Assembly (NCBI GenBank): GCA_003612395.1
Contig: RAYQ01000006.1
Span: 1 to 64,000 of the forward strand
From: Parablautia intestinalis
GTDB taxonomy: Bacteria; Bacillota; Clostridia; Lachnospirales; Lachnospiraceae
Length of the DNA stretch: 64,000 nucleotides
Reading direction: 5' to 3'
Shown here: one piece after another, positions 61,887-64,000 of the stretch
Layout of the letters: each line of letters begins with the position of its first letter
Numbering within the stretch: the first letter of the stretch is position 1
Notes under the pieces: model-generated
The model's input: the letters and a program-made list of their open reading frames with translations, nothing else
What the model was told of the DNA's origin: nothing
The model's database searches: none
Translations under genes and position numbers: made by a program

Positions 61887-63077
61887 ATGCCAAATTCCAA
61901 AGGACGCTTCGGCGCTTATGGCGGCCAGTATATTCCGGAAACGCTCATGAATGCCGTCATTGAACTTGAAGATGCTTACAAGCATTATAAAGACGACCCT
62001 GCCTTTAACAGGGAACTTACAGATTTATACAACGAATATGCAGGTCGTCCCAGCCGTCTTTACTATGCCCAAAAAATGACCCGTGACCTGGGAGGCGCAA
62101 AAATTTATTTAAAAAGAGAGGATTTAAACCATACCGGTTCCCACAAAATCAACAATGTGCTTGGCCAAGCCCTGCTTGCCAAAAAAATGGGGAAAATCAG
62201 GCTGATTGCGGAAACCGGTGCAGGTCAGCATGGTGTTGCCACAGCCACCGCTGCCGCGCTGCTAGGTATGGAGTGTGTTGTCTTCATGGGAGAGGAAGAT
62301 ACCAAAAGGCAGGCTCTCAATGTATACAGAATGCGCCTTTTAGGTTCAGAGGTTATTCCCGTCAAAACAGGAACAGCCACCTTAAAAGATGCGGTATCTG
62401 AAGCCATGCGCGAATGGACCAGCCGCATTTCCGACACCCATTACTGCCTTGGCTCTGTCATGGGCCCTCACCCTTTCCCTACCATTGTAAGAGATTTTCA
62501 GGCAGTTATCTCCCGGGAAACCAAACAGCAGTTATCAGAAAAAGAAGGGCGCCTTCCTGACGTGGTAATAGCCTGTGTGGGAGGCGGCAGCAATGCCATG
62601 GGAAGTTTCTACCATTTTATTAAAGATAAGGATGTAAGGCTGATTGGCTGCGAAGCTGCAGGAAGAGGCATTAATACCTTTGAGACGGCCGCCACCATAA
62701 GTACCGGCCGGCAGGGTATTTTCCATGGTATGAAATCCTATTTTTGTCAGGATAAATATGGCCAGATTGCACCGGTTTATTCCATCTCAGCCGGTCTGGA
62801 TTATCCCGGCATCGGCCCGGAGCATGCATGGCTTCACGATACGGGCAGAGCAGAATATGCAGCCATCACGGATGACGAAGCGGTAAATGCTTTTGAATAT
62901 CTCTCACGCACAGAAGGCATTATCCCTGCCATAGAAAGTGCCCATGCTGTTGCCCATGCCATGAAAATTGCACCCGATTATTCTAAAGATAAAATTATCG
63001 TCATTACCATTTCCGGACGTGGTGACAAAGATTGTGCCGCCATTGCACATTACAGAGGGGAGGATATCCATGAATAG
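61887..63077 (+). CDS. trpB: tryptophan synthase beta subunit
   Basis: 396 aa, RBS GGGAGG. TrpB1-type with PLP Lys87 (HTGSHKINN), [11 protein letters not shown] and the glycine-rich phosphate loop [10 protein letters not shown]. Condenses indole with serine. Overlaps trpA by 8 bp. Confidence 0.97.
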   Translation: MPNSKGRFGAYGGQYIPETLMNAVIELEDAYKHYKDDPAFNRELTDLYNEYAGRPSRLYYAQKMTRDLGGAKIYLKREDLNHTGSHKINNVLGQALLAKKMGKIRLIAETGAGQHGVATATAAALLGMECVVFMGEEDTKRQALNVYRMRLLGSEVIPVKTGTATLKDAVSEAMREWTSRISDTHYCLGSVMGPHPFPTIVRDFQAVISRETKQQLSEKEGRLPDVVIACVGGGSNAMGSFYHFIKDKDVRLIGCEAAGRGINTFETAATISTGRQGIFHGMKSYFCQDKYGQIAPVYSISAGLDYPGIGPEHAWLHDTGRAEYAAITDDEAVNAFEYLSRTEGIIPAIESAHAVAHAMKIAPDYSKDKIIVITISGRGDKDCAAIAHYRGEDIHE

Positions 63078-63882
63078 AACAGATACAGGCTTATATCAAA
63101 AACCGGCTGATTATATCAGAGAAGCTTTCAAAGACGGAAAGGCATTTATTCCCTTTATTACCTGCGGAGACCCTGACTTGGAGACCACAGAAAAAATTGT
63201 CCGCAGCATGGCGGAAAACGGCGCCGACCTGATAGAGCTTGGCATTCCTTTTTCCGACCCAACCGCAGAAGGACCCGTTATTCAAGACGCTAATCTGCGT
63301 GCACTAAAAGGTGGCGTTACCACAGACAAAATTTTTGATATGGTAAAGCGCCTGTGCAAGGACCTTTTTACACCTATGGTATTTATGACTTACGCTAATG
63401 TTATTTTTTCTTACGGTGCAGATAAATTTATCGGCACCTGTGCCGAAATTGGCATAAGCGGACTGATCCTTCCCGATCTTCCCTTTGAGGAAAAAGAAGA
63501 ATTTGACGATATATGTCAAAAATACGGCGTAGCCCTTATTTCCCTGATCGCTCCTACCTCCCAAAACCGGATTGCCATGATTGCCAAACAGGCACAGGGT
63601 TTTGTCTACATCGTATCCAGCCTTGGGGTAACAGGTGTACGCAGCGAAATAAACACTGATATTCCGTCCCTTGTAAAATTAATAAGAAAAAACACATCTC
63701 TTCCCTGCGCAGTTGGCTTTGGCATTTCTGTCCCTGCACAGGCGGCAAAAATGGCATCCATTTCCGATGGAGCTATCGTAGGCTCCGCTATCATAAAGCT
63801 GATCGCCCAGTACGGAAGAGAGGCTGCCGGACCGGTAGGCCAATATGTAAGGAAAATGAAAGAGGCCGTCCTTACCTGCTGA
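63070..63882 (+). CDS. trpA: tryptophan synthase alpha subunit
   Basis: 270 aa from ATG 63070, inside the trpB 3' end, with RBS GGGGAGG. Catalytic Glu56 and Asp63 in [14 protein letters not shown]; also LPDLPFEE and AVGFGIS. Cleaves indole-3-glycerol phosphate to indole for TrpB. Last recognised gene of the operon; no terminator is seen in the remaining 118 bp of the window. Confidence 0.96.
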   Translation: MNRTDTGLYQKPADYIREAFKDGKAFIPFITCGDPDLETTEKIVRSMAENGADLIELGIPFSDPTAEGPVIQDANLRALKGGVTTDKIFDMVKRLCKDLFTPMVFMTYANVIFSYGADKFIGTCAEIGISGLILPDLPFEEKEEFDDICQKYGVALISLIAPTSQNRIAMIAKQAQGFVYIVSSLGVTGVRSEINTDIPSLVKLIRKNTSLPCAVGFGISVPAQAAKMASISDGAIVGSAIIKLIAQYGREAAGPVGQYVRKMKEAVLTC

Positions 63883-64000
63883 CATATTTCCTATAGGTCG
63901 GCCTATCAATGAAGCGCCGCCACGCCGCAGGGCTGTTATTGCATCAAACCGGTCAGGAAAATTTCCTGCCTGCAGCGCGTCATACTTTCTCCTATATGTC

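Noticed and set aside
1..64000. CRISPR arrays, rRNA genes, intact insertion sequences or prophage
   Set aside because: No regularly spaced repeat-spacer array, no rRNA sequence, no transposase, integrase or phage structural gene was seen.

Overview
The window reads as a chromosome segment of a low-to-mid GC, spore-forming, anaerobic Firmicute, most likely a gut Lachnospiraceae. This rests on gene content and order: a hup-rqcP-yabP-yabQ-divIC-spoIIE-tilS-hpt-ftsH block, type III glutamine synthetase, the archaeal/eukaryotic-type ProRS, reverse rubrerythrin plus rubredoxin, two T-box riboswitches, and a tRNA gene without an encoded CCA next to a genome that carries cca. Almost all of it is conserved core chromosome. 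Only the first ~1.1 kb looks accessory (a small orphan ORF, a 29-residue holin-like toxin ORF, clustered short direct repeats).

Layout. 1-1.1 kb: probable edge of an integrated element. 1.2-6.6 kb (minus): a PucR/CdaR-type regulator, ftsE, ftsX, an active-looking EnvC/LytM hydrolase and a CtpA-type protease, i.e. a cell-wall cleavage and division module. 7-10 kb: yjfB, a CPBP membrane protease, cvfB, an acyl-ACP thioesterase, tRNA-Gln(CTG). 10.3-13.2 kb: an unusual papain-like protein and glnN with a possible leader attenuator. 13.5-20.7 kb (minus): mtaB, ireB, ruvX, DUF1292, rnj, ylbF, a truncated mltG, trmR and trhP (the last two predicted to make 5-methoxyuridine at tRNA position 34). 20.8-30 kb: a His-less HPr-like protein, thiI with its cysteine desulfurase, rsmE/prmA, nudC, nagA, a cytosolic GH13 enzyme. 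30.4-37.9 kb (minus): the sporulation/division block, including a spoIIE promoter with the 21-bp spacing typical of Spo0A-activated sigma-A promoters. 38-50.3 kb: PEGA lipoprotein, CotS-like pseudokinase, cca, proS under a proline T-box, an O-antigen-ligase-like protein, rluA-type synthase, AI-2E family permease, a two-component system. 50.5-51.7 kb: perR-rubrerythrin-rubredoxin. 51.9-56.5 kb (minus): a PRT-fold protein, S-adenosylhomocysteine hydrolase, MtaD and a D-2-hydroxyacid dehydrogenase. 56.6-63.9 kb: a complete trpEGDCFBA operon under a tryptophan T-box.

The most unusual signal is not a gene. Several families of short palindromic or repeated sequences sit directly against start codons and supply the ribosome-binding site (cvfB, ylbF, D-2-hydroxyacid dehydrogenase; CPBP protease and thioesterase; response regulator), and others lie in gaps or at gene ends (a 40-bp repeat with 39/40 identity near 27.9 and 39.6 kb; one copy forms the last codons of nudC). 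A separate ~175-bp nearly self-complementary element lies just upstream of the spoIIE promoter. Other items worth attention are an apparently leaderless tilS, a possible deamination-first SAH recycling route (mtaD-ahcY), and several proteins missing canonical active-site residues (HPr-like, CotS-like, PRT-like, MltG-like).

All calls come from reading the sequence; no database search was run. Start codons were revised wherever a good Shine-Dalgarno sequence or family N-terminus argued for a downstream start.
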